From: Gnetum montanum
Lineage: Eukaryota; Streptophyta; Gnetopsida; Gnetales; Gnetaceae
DNA: 30,614 bases
NCBI GenBank assembly: GCA_015680685.1
Contig: MNCI01011922.1
Location: forward strand, 45,877-76,490
Direction of reading: 5' to 3'
Part shown: positions 21,485-30,414 of the stretch, one piece after another
How the letters are laid out: each line of letters begins with the position of its first letter
How positions within the stretch are numbered: position 1 is the stretch's first letter
Position numbers and translations under genes: made by a program
The notes under the pieces: generated by a model
Told to the model about the DNA's origin: nothing
Databases searched by the model: none
The model's input: the letters and a program-made list of their open reading frames with translations, nothing else

Positions 21485-21694
21485 CGTTGAGTCGCACCGC
21501 TGCAGCCACCTTCCATTTTGTTTCTTTTTCTTTTTCTTTATTTATTTCTTTTATTCTTAAAATTGTTCGAAATACAAAATAAAAAAATATATAAAACAAA
21601 GTGAATACTACCATATCCTAAATCCATTGCAAGCCAACTTCAGATGCCCACACTAAACATTCTGGCGTAAACTCTCATGTGTACATTATTTAGC

Positions 21695-21930
21695 TCGGTA
21701 TGGCCTTAAACTGCCATGAAGGCCCGGTAAGGCCTTAAACTACCACCTATGGCTCACACCCGGTCCGATATGGCCTTAAACTGCCACATCTGGCCCGGTA
21801 AGGCCTTAAACTGCCACATCTGACCTGGTAAGGTCTTAAACTGCCACATCCGACCCGGTAAGGCCTTAAACTACCACATCCGGCCCGGTAGGGCCTTAAA
21901 CTGCCATGTGTCCCGGTGCGACGATAAACC
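21695..21930 (+). repeat. Minisatellite 2, before RT
   Basis: About seven units of about 30 bp have the core AAGGCCTTAAACTGCCACAT, each preceded by CCCGGT. The array ends about 25 bases before the ATG at 21956. Its core GGCCTTAAACT also forms the last units of minisatellite 1. Confidence 0.88.
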
Positions 21931-21955
21931 ACCATCATACATGTACACATGACTT

Positions 21956-22570
21956 ATGCTGCCAGAGAACATGGAACAATACCTATTAGCTCATTCTGCT
22001 CTTTGTTTATTGGCAGGAGCAAGCCCGATGGATTGTCAGCGTTTATCTGCATCATTAATCATCAATGGGCCGTATGGAAAGATCGCGAGAGACATCGACA
22101 TAAATCTCATCCACTTAAGTTTATCAACGGATGACGCAGTCATAGCCTCAACAAAAAAAATGCTAGATAACTACAAAGGTATGACAAAACCCCTTGACAT
22201 AGAAGCTGAAAGCATCACCGAAGACCCATTGACTGAAACCCCCATCACCATGCCTGATGGAGAAATTAAAATATTAAAATTAAGTACATTACTGCAACCT
22301 CAACTGGCCAAAGACATAGAGGATGTGCTTAGGGACAACATAAAAGCAATCGCTTGGTCTTACACCGACATGCCCGGGTTAGATCCTCGAATCGTCCAGT
22401 ACAATATTATCCTAGACCCAAAACTGAGGCCAGTAAAACAAAAGGCATGAAAGGTTAAACCTGAGGTAGCATTGGAAGTTCGCAATGAGATCATCAAACT
22501 TTATCAGGCTAGTTTCATTCGGGCTATCGATTACGCTGATTGGGTATCCAACATGGTCATTGTCCTGAAA
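21956..22570 (+). pseudogene. N-terminal part of pol, leading into RT (inner element)
   Basis: A frame from the ATG at 21956 to the TGA at 22448 reads through MLPENMEQYLLAHSALCLL to AIAWSYTDMPGLDPRIVQY and KLRPVKQKA. The D-M-P-G-x-D-P and P-V-K-Q-K pieces are the standard segment before RT in Tat elements. After the stop the same frame continues with EIIKLYQASFIRAIDYADWVSNMV. A one-register shift near 22570 leads into RT proper. The frame register equals that of gag-pro, but 5.8 kb lies between. Confidence 0.8.
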
Positions 22571-23200
22571 AGAACGAAAGTATTCGCTTATGCATTGACT
22601 TCCAGGATCTCAATGTTGCAACCATAAAAGATGATTTTTCCCTACCCAGCATCGATCAACTTGTTGACTCGACCGCTAGGCACGCCCTATTATCTTTTAT
22701 GGATGGCTTCTCAGGATACAACCAAATACGCATTAACCCAGAGCATTAGCTTCGAACTACCTTTATGACACCATGGGAAACCTTTTGTTATACAATGATG
22801 CCCTTTGGTCTCAAGAACGCTGGGGCCACATATCAAAGGGCGATGACATTCATTTTTAGCGACTACATGCTACACTCACTCAACAACTATGTGGACGATA
22901 TCGTGGTTAAATCGAAGACATCAGAACAACACGTACAAGATCTTGACTTAGTACTAAAGCGTTGTTTAAAATATGAACTGAGACTTAGCCCAAAGAAATG
23001 CTACTTTGGCGTCAAAACAGGCAAAATGCTTGGATTCATAGCCTCGGAAGTAGGGATATGAGTAGACCCTGATAAAGTTAAGGCCATAACAAACTTAAAA
23101 TCACCTAGCAATCTTACTGAACTCATAGAAAAACTAATAGATAAATTAAAACCTATGAACCACTTGCTACTCAAGAATGTCCATTTTGAATGGACTCCAT
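22540..23200 (+). pseudogene. Reverse transcriptase of the inner Tat-like element
   Basis: RT motifs occur in order: IRLCIDFQDLN (about 22575-22610), LLSFMDGFSGYNQIRINPEH (to 22749), TTFMTPWETFCYTMMPFGLKNA (about 22755-22825), the catalytic YVDD box at 22888-22899, then LSPKKCYFGVKTGKMLGFI. In-frame stops are at 22747 (TAG), 23059 (TGA) and in the thumb region at about 23200 (TAG). The core catalytic residues are kept. The frame continues into RNase H. Confidence 0.92.
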
Positions 23201-23640
23201 AGTGCCAAGAAGCATTTGACAATATTAAAACAGCACTTTTCCGACTACCCACGGTTTATCCACCTCAAAATGATAAACCATTTTACATCTACCTTGCCAC
23301 TTCCGATTAGTCAATCGCATCCATGCTTTGCCAGAAACAAGATGATGGAACCGAAGCCCCTGTCTACTACCTAAGCCATGCATTAGTTGTCCATGAGAAG
23401 AAGTATAACGAGATGGAGAGGTCATGTTTAGCCTTGGTCTTTTCTTTGAATAAATGGTGACATTACCTCTTCCGTAACCAAGTCAATATAATCTGCAAGG
23501 ATAATGTGCTCAGAGCCATCACAGGAAACATTTACGAGACAAGTCGAATAGCCCGTTGGAAAGCCATGATAGCTGAGTTTGACCTACACTACATAGCGCA
23601 ATCATCAGTTAAGGGTCAAGCCATAGCAAATCAAATGACC
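23201..23640 (+). pseudogene. First RNase H domain of the inner element (Ty3/Gypsy type)
   Basis: It contains FYIYLATSD, SIASMLCQKQDDGTEAPVYY, MERSCLALVFSLNKW and, at the end, RIARWKAMIAEFDLHYI with GQAIANQM. The usual first catalytic Asp context is weakened, as is known for the native RNase H of Tat elements that own a second one. Stops are at about 23308 (TAG) and 23458 (TGA). Confidence 0.82.
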
Positions 23641-24231
23641 ACGTCACCAACGCACGATCAAGCAACAATAGAGCCAGAATTCCCTGACGAAAATGTAAGT
23701 GCAATAGCCATCGTACCCGATGACTACGAAGTCGTTTTGAACTTTGATGGAGCATCCACCTCTCGAGGGGGAAGTGCTGCCGTCGTCATCACCTATCCCT
23801 CCGGGGAGATCCGACCCTTTGCTTATCATTTCGATTTTCACTGTACCAACAACATAGCAAAGTACGAAGGTCTCCTTAGAGGTCTCATGGCAGCACTAGC
23901 TTCAGACATCACATGACTCGTGGTCAGGGGAGACTCACAACTGGTTTTGAACCAAGTCACAGATATTTATACATGCAAAGCGCCACATTTACAACCATAT
24001 TGTGACTTAGCCAAACATTTAATGAAACGATTTGAAAACATGGATGTGAAACATGTCTCTAGAAATGATAATACCATCACAGACGCACTGGCCACATTAG
24101 TGCTAAACATACCCCCCGACATGTTCCATACGTTGCCAAGCTCCATAATTAGCTGTGTGAAACCCATAACCGGTACTATTGATACGTTGCCGATTGCATT
24201 CGTTAGTACAACACACGATAGAATGGTATGA
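23641..24231 (+). pseudogene. Second, archaeal-type RNase H of the inner element
   Basis: NFDGASTSRGGSAAVVI (about 23740-23790) carries the first catalytic Asp. NNIAKYEGLLRGLMAAL carries the Glu. VRGDSQLVLNQV (23920-23955) carries the next Asp. The end has HVSRNDNTITDALATL, where the last Asp lies. This added domain between RNase H and integrase is established for plant Tat elements and supports the lineage call. A TGA stop at 23914 splits it. Confidence 0.88.
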
Positions 24232-25461
24232 TGACATAAAAGAGTACCTTCTACACTGTGAAACACCACGACATCTAACAAATGCACAAAAAGATGTGGT
24301 ACGAAAGCGTTCTAGGCAATATGCACTGGTAGGGGACACATTGTGTCATTGACCTATGAAGGCATATTTCTAACATGTGTTAGTAGTACTGATGCCCAAA
24401 CCATCGTTGAGCAAGTACATGACAGACTATGCAGAGGACACATAGCACCAAAAGCAATGGCAACAAAAATAAGACACTTAGGCTATTATTGGCCACATAT
24501 GGAGTATGATTGTCTCTCCAAAGCTAAAACATGTAGTACCTGTCAAAGACACAGTAATCTGATCCATGTCCCACTAAATGAGCTACATACAGCTCAAATC
24601 ACATGGCCCTTCCAAAAGTGGGGGTTGGACCTTATCGGACCAATAACACCCTCATCTTTTGCAGGGCATAGTTTCATCATAACCGCAACAGAGTATTTCA
24701 CGAAGTGGGTAGAAGCTATGCCCCTTCGAAAAACCACATCTAAACACGTATGCAACTTCATTCTTGAAAACATTGTGACCCGTTTTGGCATCCCCATGAC
24801 CATCATCACTGACAATGAGCCACAATTCAGCAGTGCCGAAACCAAAAATTTCTGCGAAAGTCTAGGGATCAGAAACTCATTTTCATCCCCTTACTATCCT
24901 CAGAGCAATGGGCAAGCAGAAGCCACAAATAAAACCATCATCACAATACTTAAAAATATGCTTACCTAAAGCAAGAAAAAATGGCATGAGCAGCTGGTAT
25001 ACGCATTGTGGGCTTATCGCACTACGCATCAGACTTCAACAGGTAAAACGCCATATAGTCTTGTTTATGGTTCAGAAGCTGTTTTACCTTTGTAATTACA
25101 GATACCATCTTTAAGGATCACACTTTCCGGACTCCTTGACAAAGGGAAAAACAATGACCTCCACATCATTGACTTGGAATAAGTGGAAGAGGAATGTGTA
25201 CGTGCACTCGATCAGATTGAATGGTACCAAAAACGACAACGACAATGCCATCAGCATGACATTCATAAGCACCCTATCAAAGAAGGCGACCTTGTACTCA
25301 AAACCGTTCGGGAACACCCAGACAAATTCTCAGCCAACTGGGAAGGGCCCTACTTGGTCACCAAAGCATATGACAACGGAGCATTCAAGTTAGCTGATAT
25401 GGAAGGGAATGAGCTTGCAAATCCGACCAATCACTTGTTCTTAAAATTGTTTCATGTTTGA
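24225..25461 (+). pseudogene. Integrase of the inner Tat-like element
   Basis: A short piece (24225-24350), shifted in frame, gives WYDDIKEYLLHCETP. The zinc-binding N-terminus follows, with H...H in VHDRLCRGH and CSTC near 24535. The core keeps WGLDLIGPI (Asp, near 24620), IITDNEPQF (Asp, near 24805) and NGQAEATNK (Glu, near 24905). After the TAA at 24967 the frame goes on with ALWAYRTTHQTSTGKTPYSLVYG and, near the end, DLVLKTVREH and KFSANWEGPYLVTKAYDNGAFKL. It ends at the TGA at 25459. No chromodomain is present, as expected for Tat. Confidence 0.9.
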
Positions 25462-25469
25462 ACATAGTC

Positions 25470-26185
25470 AAGTATGTGAGAGTCTTGGCATCACGACTAT
25501 AAACTAATACCACAGCGAGTCCTGGCATCACGACTATAAACTGATACCACAGCGAGTCCTGGCATCACGACTATAAACTAATACCACAGTGAGTCCTGGC
25601 ATCATGACTATAAACTGATACCACAGCAAGTCCTAGCATCACGACTATAAACTGATACCACAGCGAGTCCTAGCATCACGACTATAAACTGATACCACAG
25701 TGAGTCCTAGCATCATGACTATAAACTGATACCACAGCTCGTCCTGGCATCACGACTATAAAATGATACCACAGCGAGTCCTGGCATCACGACTATAAAC
25801 TGATACCACAGATAGTCCTACGACTATAAATTGATACCACCGTCCTGGAATTATGACGGTAAACTGATACCATAGAACAGTCCTGGCATCACGACTATAA
25901 ACTGATACCACAGCTCGTCCTGGCATCATGACAGTAAACTGATACTACAAAGTGTTCGTAATGACAATAAACTAGCACCCATCCAGTACAATAGTAAACT
26001 ACCATAGTTGCATTCACCAGAGTCCGCTAAGACTATAAACTAGTTTGCCTATTCACGGTCTGCTAAGACTAGAAACTGGCAATGCACTGTCCGCCACGAT
26101 GCTAAACGGGAAATGTTCAACGGGTCATGACATAAAACTAACCCATGATAGTCCGCTAAGACTATAAACTAGCAAGTTCATCTCT
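25470..26185 (+). repeat. Minisatellite 3, after integrase
   Basis: At least 13 copies of a roughly 37-bp unit contain CGACTATAAACTGATACCA (25480-25945). More degenerate units built on GTCCGCTAAGACTATAAACT continue to about 26175. The array starts right after the pol stop. The TAAACT core is shared with minisatellites 1 and 2. Confidence 0.9.
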
Positions 26186-27190
26186 GGTTCTTCAATCTAT
26201 GGCTGCATTCAAACTTCATCAGAATCATTGCATCGCTCGCCATCAATCGATCCTAACAACATTGCTGCCAGCCATATACCGTGTCTAAAATCTCATCTGG
26301 TGCCTTTGTTTCATCAGTAGCTGTTTAAGTCTAAGCTCGCTTACTCGCTCATGGTTTTCATGTCTTCTTGAAGTTGTGTTTGTAGGATGACACTCAGAGG
26401 TGTTCATACAAGAATGCACTTCATCATAAGCAGCAAGGTGAGACGTTGTTTACAGCGCATGTGACAAGACTAAATCAAACCATTCACTAGTACATCCCCC
26501 ATTTCATATCCCGCCTATCCCTCAACACCTTATACTTGGTTACATCCCAAACACATCCAGTACAGCCCAAAACATTGAACATACCATTGCATATCGCACC
26601 ATTCTTAAGCTGTTGCAACCCACAAAAAAAAACGCCAAAACAAAACACAAGACCCTTGGCACTTCCCATACAAGCCCCAGGTGGGAAGACAGTTGTCTTG
26701 GAACTAAGTACTCATGACTCAAATGCTCAAGTAACATCTAATTGTGTGGCTTTGGCTCTCCCCCAACAAGTTCCCCTAAACACTAAAGAAGGGCCCTGTT
26801 CCTCCAAAGAATGCAACACATCATCACGTGGCTTTGGTTTTGCCAACGAGTCCTCTCAAACACTAACCAAGGGTCTTGTTTCTCCAAAGGACGCACATCT
26901 CATGTCTTGATTCCGAGTCTGCTAAACAATGGCTATTGACAAGGATCAGCATGACCCGTATACACACCAGCACATCCCCTTCACTATGCACAACCTTGAT
27001 CCCTCCTGAATCCCCACAGTTTCCCTTTCCCTATCAAATACAAATTCCATTTCCCACAATCCCGTGTACTACTGAACAGAGTGCGATGATGTCTAGTTAG
27101 GTGGCAAAGGACAAAGTCTCTATCGAGTTACTTGTGGTGTTTTTCACTTCTTTGTCGACACTTCTTGGGTCGATTCCTCCAAGCATCAAC
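26186..27190 (+). other. 3' untranslated tail of the inner element
   Basis: About 1 kb without a recognisable gene lies between minisatellite 3 and the polypurine tract. A two-copy direct repeat with an 82-bp step begins with GTGGCTTTGG at 26746 and 26828. A 124-codon plus-strand frame (26536-26910) covers the repeat and looks low-complexity. Confidence 0.6.
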
Positions 27191-27203
27191 AAAGAGGGGC
27201 CAA
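27191..27203 (+). other. Polypurine tract of the inner element
   Basis: AAAGAGGGGCCAA directly precedes the 3' LTR. It has the purine-rich form and position required for plus-strand priming. Confidence 0.75.
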
Positions 27204-28604
27204 TGAAACACCACAAAATTTCGAGCTTAGTACTTCTCCAACAAGAATTGAGCTAAGTCATGATGTTCCCTAGCATGACTAAAGCTTGAGGGCCCCATAG
27301 ACAGCTTCAAGTAGAGTCGAACTCAACAAGGAACAATTCCCTAGGACCCACAGATGACCACGGTGACATCTGGTATCAAACATGGCAACTTCAAAGATCA
27401 AGATACTTAGTTTTCACCAAGTATACATTCTCAGCGTATACGTCCAGGTTCACATTCTCAGCTTATACGCCCATACCCTCAAGTTTACATTCTCAGCGTA
27501 TACGCCCAGCATATACACTCAAGTCACATTCTCAACGTATACGCCCAGCGTACACATCCACAGCGTATACGCCCAGCGTACACGCCTCACATGTACAGTC
27601 AGCATGTACGACTGATGTATACGCCCAGCATGCAATCCCCGAAGACGACATCGAAACAGCACTGCAAAGCAAGAGTTGGCACAAAGCATCAACTCACACG
27701 GACAGAGCAATCGTCAATGTTGACATCATACATCCTGGAGTCTATACGCTGAGTATTACTTTCTATACGCCCAGCGTATACGCTCAGTAGACACAGCGTA
27801 TATGCCTAGCGTATACCCTTAGTAGACCCAACATATATAGCGTATACGTCCTGCATGCCCAGCGTATACGCCCAGAGTCTACGCCCACCAGATACAGCGT
27901 ATACGCCCAGTAGATGCAACATGTTGTACACTTGTAAAATTTTATTCTTTCGTGCCCGGTCAATGCGCCACATGTCACCCAACCCGAGTCAAACGTCTAA
28001 ACCTGTATAAAAACCCCAATTTTTCATTAGATCGGGGTTGGCAATTTTTGGGCAAACCAGAGAGAAAAACAGAGATGCTAAGAACTAGAGCAGAGAACCC
28101 TGTACGCTGGACCTCAACCCTGTACGCTGAGCATACAGCCTCTACGTTGTGCCTGTAGTTTGAACCAGCACACAGTCATCCCTGCATCCACCGGGGCTAT
28201 TCATCCACCTTGTGTGAAAGCCACAACTGCATTAGACCGGTGCATTGTAACTCTCACTTTGCAATAATATTGCTACATTTTCTTCCTAAAATTTGTTACA
28301 GTTTTTCATTAATTGTTGCATGTTTACTGTTTACGCCCTCGTACGTTTATGCTCTGTTTACACCGGTTACGTTGTTTACGTTTTGTTTTACATCTGTTAC
28401 GTTGTTCACATATAACCCAGCGTATAACACCTCGATGTACGTTTGGGGAAATCCTTGCTTGATTTGCGTGTGGACCACTTAAGGTACTCTGCCTTCATTA
28501 ATTCCAGCTTGCCCTCAAGCGAAGGTAGGGTCTTCTGTGCTTGTCTGGAGATCTTCCGGTTTCTGTTTCCTTCCCGACGAAGACTGACGATTTCGAACGG
28601 TACA
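27204..28604 (+). repeat. 3' LTR of the inner Tat-like element
   Basis: This 1401-bp copy of the 5' LTR starts TGAAACACC and ends CGGTACA next to the CCTAT duplication. The U3 AGCGTATACGC repeats lie at 27425-27920, with some unit-number differences from the 5' LTR. The TATA box is at 28006-28013. Confidence 0.93.
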
Positions 28605-28609
28605 CCTAT
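28605..28609. repeat. Target-site duplication CCTAT, right copy (inner element)
   Basis: This is a perfect second copy of the 5-bp duplication at 10153-10157, directly after the ...GGTACA end of the 3' LTR. The outer gag reading continues across the site once the insertion is set aside. Confidence 0.93.
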
Positions 28610-29550
28610 GTTGTTCCCTACTCTCTCTTCTTCTATGTCGTGACTCTCTAGAGTGCCCTCATCCCCTTTCCTGGTTATTTCATCTATGACTTCCACTTTG
28701 CCTACCTTTATTCCCATGGTCTTTTTCCTTATGATTGCGTCTAGATACTGAAGGAGAGGATGATAGAGATGATGAAGGTGAAGAAGAAGGAGAACCATCA
28801 CCATGACAGTGTCTGCTACCTTCTCTTCCGTGGTCATGGCCTCGATCACAATTGCGATTAGAATGTCCATCTTTATCATGTGTTTGTATCCCTTTTTCAA
28901 ACCCTTTGTGCCCGTAGGTATTAGAACCTGGGTTACGAATAGTGAACTGAAGGTTCTGATACACAACCCCTTGGCAAAAGTCAAGGGGAGGAACATCGTT
29001 GTGTGGGCAATTACCTGAGGTAGGTTCACCACCCTCATTTTCTCTTAAGACATGTGGGACATCCTGTGACCACTTACCCTTCAAAGACTTATGATGTCTT
29101 TCCTGTTGCAAGTCCCTTTTACGTTGTGCCTCTGTGGGATAGTATTCTCTTGAGTTATGGTCTTGCACAACATATTCTGCGTGTAAGTGCGGCATGCCAA
29201 TTCGTGTGAAAGCATGAAGAAGCATGTTCAGGACTGAACAATCGAGAAGTAACACTATGTTACCTTCTAAGTCTTGCCAACGTAGTTGTTCGTCTTGATG
29301 GAGAATAAAGGTGAAGTCTGGTATATACTTATTGGGATGAATATATACCACTCGAACTTGTTGAGGGCTTGGTGGATCAACGTCATGTGTATTACACCGT
29401 CAATTATTTCCTCTTTCAGACTTAGGTGATGAGGTGCTTTTATATGAAGAAGGAGAAATACTTGTCTGTTCAGTGTGCAATGTATTCTTGTTTATTATTT
29501 TCTCAATCAAACCTAAGGGTTCATTCCAATGACGTGAATGATTTCCTAAG
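28610..29550 (-). pseudogene. Gag of the outer element, N-terminal part (cut by the nested insertion)
   Basis: Minus-strand reading from the leader gives an open stretch of about 290 codons to 28680, apart from one stop near 29400. It includes VYIHPNKYIPDFTFILHQDE, a His/Asp/Gly-rich part (about 28780-28900) and a Ser-rich run (SPSSSPSSSLSSSPS, about 28738-28785). No clear ATG opens it. After 28680 the frame is broken and shifts before the CCTAT site. The gene goes on at 10157 with the rest of Gag. It is a single gene split by the Tat-like element. Confidence 0.65.
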
Positions 29551-29576
29551 TTCTAATTAGCGCACAAACAACTAAG

Positions 29577-29594
29577 TTCCCGACAACGGTGCTA
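29577..29594 (-). other. Primer-binding site of the outer element (tRNA-Asp type)
   Basis: The minus strand reads TAGCACCGTTGTCGGGAA, one base after the LTR end. It differs from TGGCGCCGTTGCCGGGGA, the form common in Athila elements, at four places, all transitions. Confidence 0.8.
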
Positions 29595-30294
29595 ATGATG
29601 AGCAGCGAGATATCTCTATGCTCAACCATACGAATACAAGTGCTTCATGCATGATTTGGTCAAATTTTAAGGACTAAGTGCTTATGCACCCTTGTGGAAC
29701 AAAGATGGGTTAATTGATCGTTGTCTTCCCAAACTTACTTATATGTCATGATTGTATGGTTAAGTAAGCTTAAGGCATATGATTTTTATAGCTTTTATGT
29801 TTTTATGTCCTGTTGCTAATAAGGGACAAGAGAGAGAGATAACTAAGTAACTAATTTAATTTAACTACTGATTAACTAGACTTTAACTAATCCTAACACT
29901 AGTATCCATTCTCACTTGCCGTACACATCCTGAACCAGCGCAACACTACTGGGATTACCAAACGCTAATCGTTATTGGGTTCCCAAGTGTTACATGCATG
30001 CTTGAAGTGATCATACTGTGTGTGCTAATAACAGTAAAGTGCATAAAATAAAATAAAATAAAATAAATGTAGAAGAAAATAAAATAAAAGAAATGTGTAA
30101 GAAAATAAATCTCAAGTGCTGCAAGGATGGATCAAAGAGCTCGTCTTTATTACCGTACACAAGGTGTGCTCAGGTACATAATGCTCAAATAAAGATCCAT
30201 CCACAGTTAGACCTCCTGCAGGCACTTGGAAAATACTTTAACTACAAAAAAGACTTCCAAAAGACTTCCCTCTAAATTGTGCGTTTGGGCACTG

Positions 30295-30302
30295 TATTTA
30301 TA
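30295..30302 (-). promoter_or_regulatory. TATA box of the outer 5' LTR
   Basis: TATAAATA on the minus strand lies downstream of the three 24-bp repeats, a usual U3 layout. The left LTR has a damaged form (CTAAATA) at the matching place. Confidence 0.6.
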
Positions 30303-30317
30303 AGCTTGGGAGCAACT

Positions 30318-30387
30318 ACTCTAATAATTAGAAAAGATGCCACTCTAATAATTAGAGAAACTGCCACTCTAATAATTAGAATAACCC
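30318..30387. repeat. 24-bp palindromic tandem repeat, right outer LTR
   Basis: Units start at 30318, 30342 and 30366, and each contains CTCTAATAATTAGA. They match the repeats at 2804-2873. Confidence 0.75.
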
Positions 30388-30409
30388 GCTAGAGTAACTG
30401 CTCTCATCA

Positions 30410-30414
30410 GTAAG
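30410..30414. repeat. Target-site duplication GTAAG, right copy (outer element)
   Basis: This is the second copy of the 5-bp duplication at 2056-2060, directly next to the right LTR end. Confidence 0.9.

Larger units (their letters stand above)
10158..28604 (+). mobile_element. Inner Ty3/Gypsy LTR retrotransposon, Tat-like, 18.4 kb, with an antisense spliced gene
   Basis: The element is bounded by two LTRs (1367 and 1401 bp, TG...CA ends) and a perfect CCTAT duplication. The plus-strand order is LTR, primer site, leader with 48-bp repeats, gag, repeat-rich linker, protease, a 5.8-kb insert region, RT, RNase H, a second archaeal-type RNase H, integrase, minisatellite, 3' tail, polypurine tract and LTR. 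The dual RNase H and lack of a chromodomain place it in the Tat lineage. The large size and the gap between protease and RT recall Ogre elements. The gap carries an antisense multi-exon gene. All frames are broken, nearly always by C-to-T-type stops, so it is an old, non-autonomous copy. Confidence 0.93.
2061..30409 (-). mobile_element. Outer Ty3/Gypsy LTR retrotransposon, Athila-like, interrupted by a nested element
   Basis: The element is bounded by two related LTRs (2061-2895 and 29596-30409) and a GTAAG duplication. It lies on the minus strand, so the right LTR is its 5' LTR. Without the nested 18.4-kb insertion and its extra 5 bp it measures about 9.9 kb. The minus-strand order is LTR, primer site, gag, protease, RT, RNase H, integrase, 3' tail, polypurine tract and LTR. 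Athila affinity is inferred from three things: the tRNA-Asp-type primer site, the FMDDFS form of the RT box with the sequence around it, and the RT-RH-INT order without a chromodomain. No env-like gene could be recognised. All coding parts carry stops and frameshifts. Confidence 0.85.
29596..30409 (-). repeat. 5' LTR of the outer Athila-like element
   Basis: This 814-bp LTR has TGATGAG and CTCATCA ends and is the partner of 2061-2895. It contains a (TAAAA)n run near 30046-30066 and the 24-bp palindromic repeats at 30318-30387. A TATA box lies on the minus strand at 30295-30302. Confidence 0.9.

Noticed and set aside
25480-25945. Regular direct repeats that could suggest a CRISPR array
   Set aside because: Units of about 37 bp are head-to-tail without unique spacers, lie in a plant retrotransposon and have no cas genes. 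They are a minisatellite.
26536-26910. 124-codon plus-strand frame in the 3' tail
   Set aside because: It overlaps a tandem duplication, has low complexity and no motif, and lies after the pol stop. Not supported as a gene.
28406-29038. 210-codon minus-strand frame crossing the inner LTR end
   Set aside because: It runs through the CCTAT junction into the inner LTR, so it is an accident of insertion. The gag reading is in another frame.
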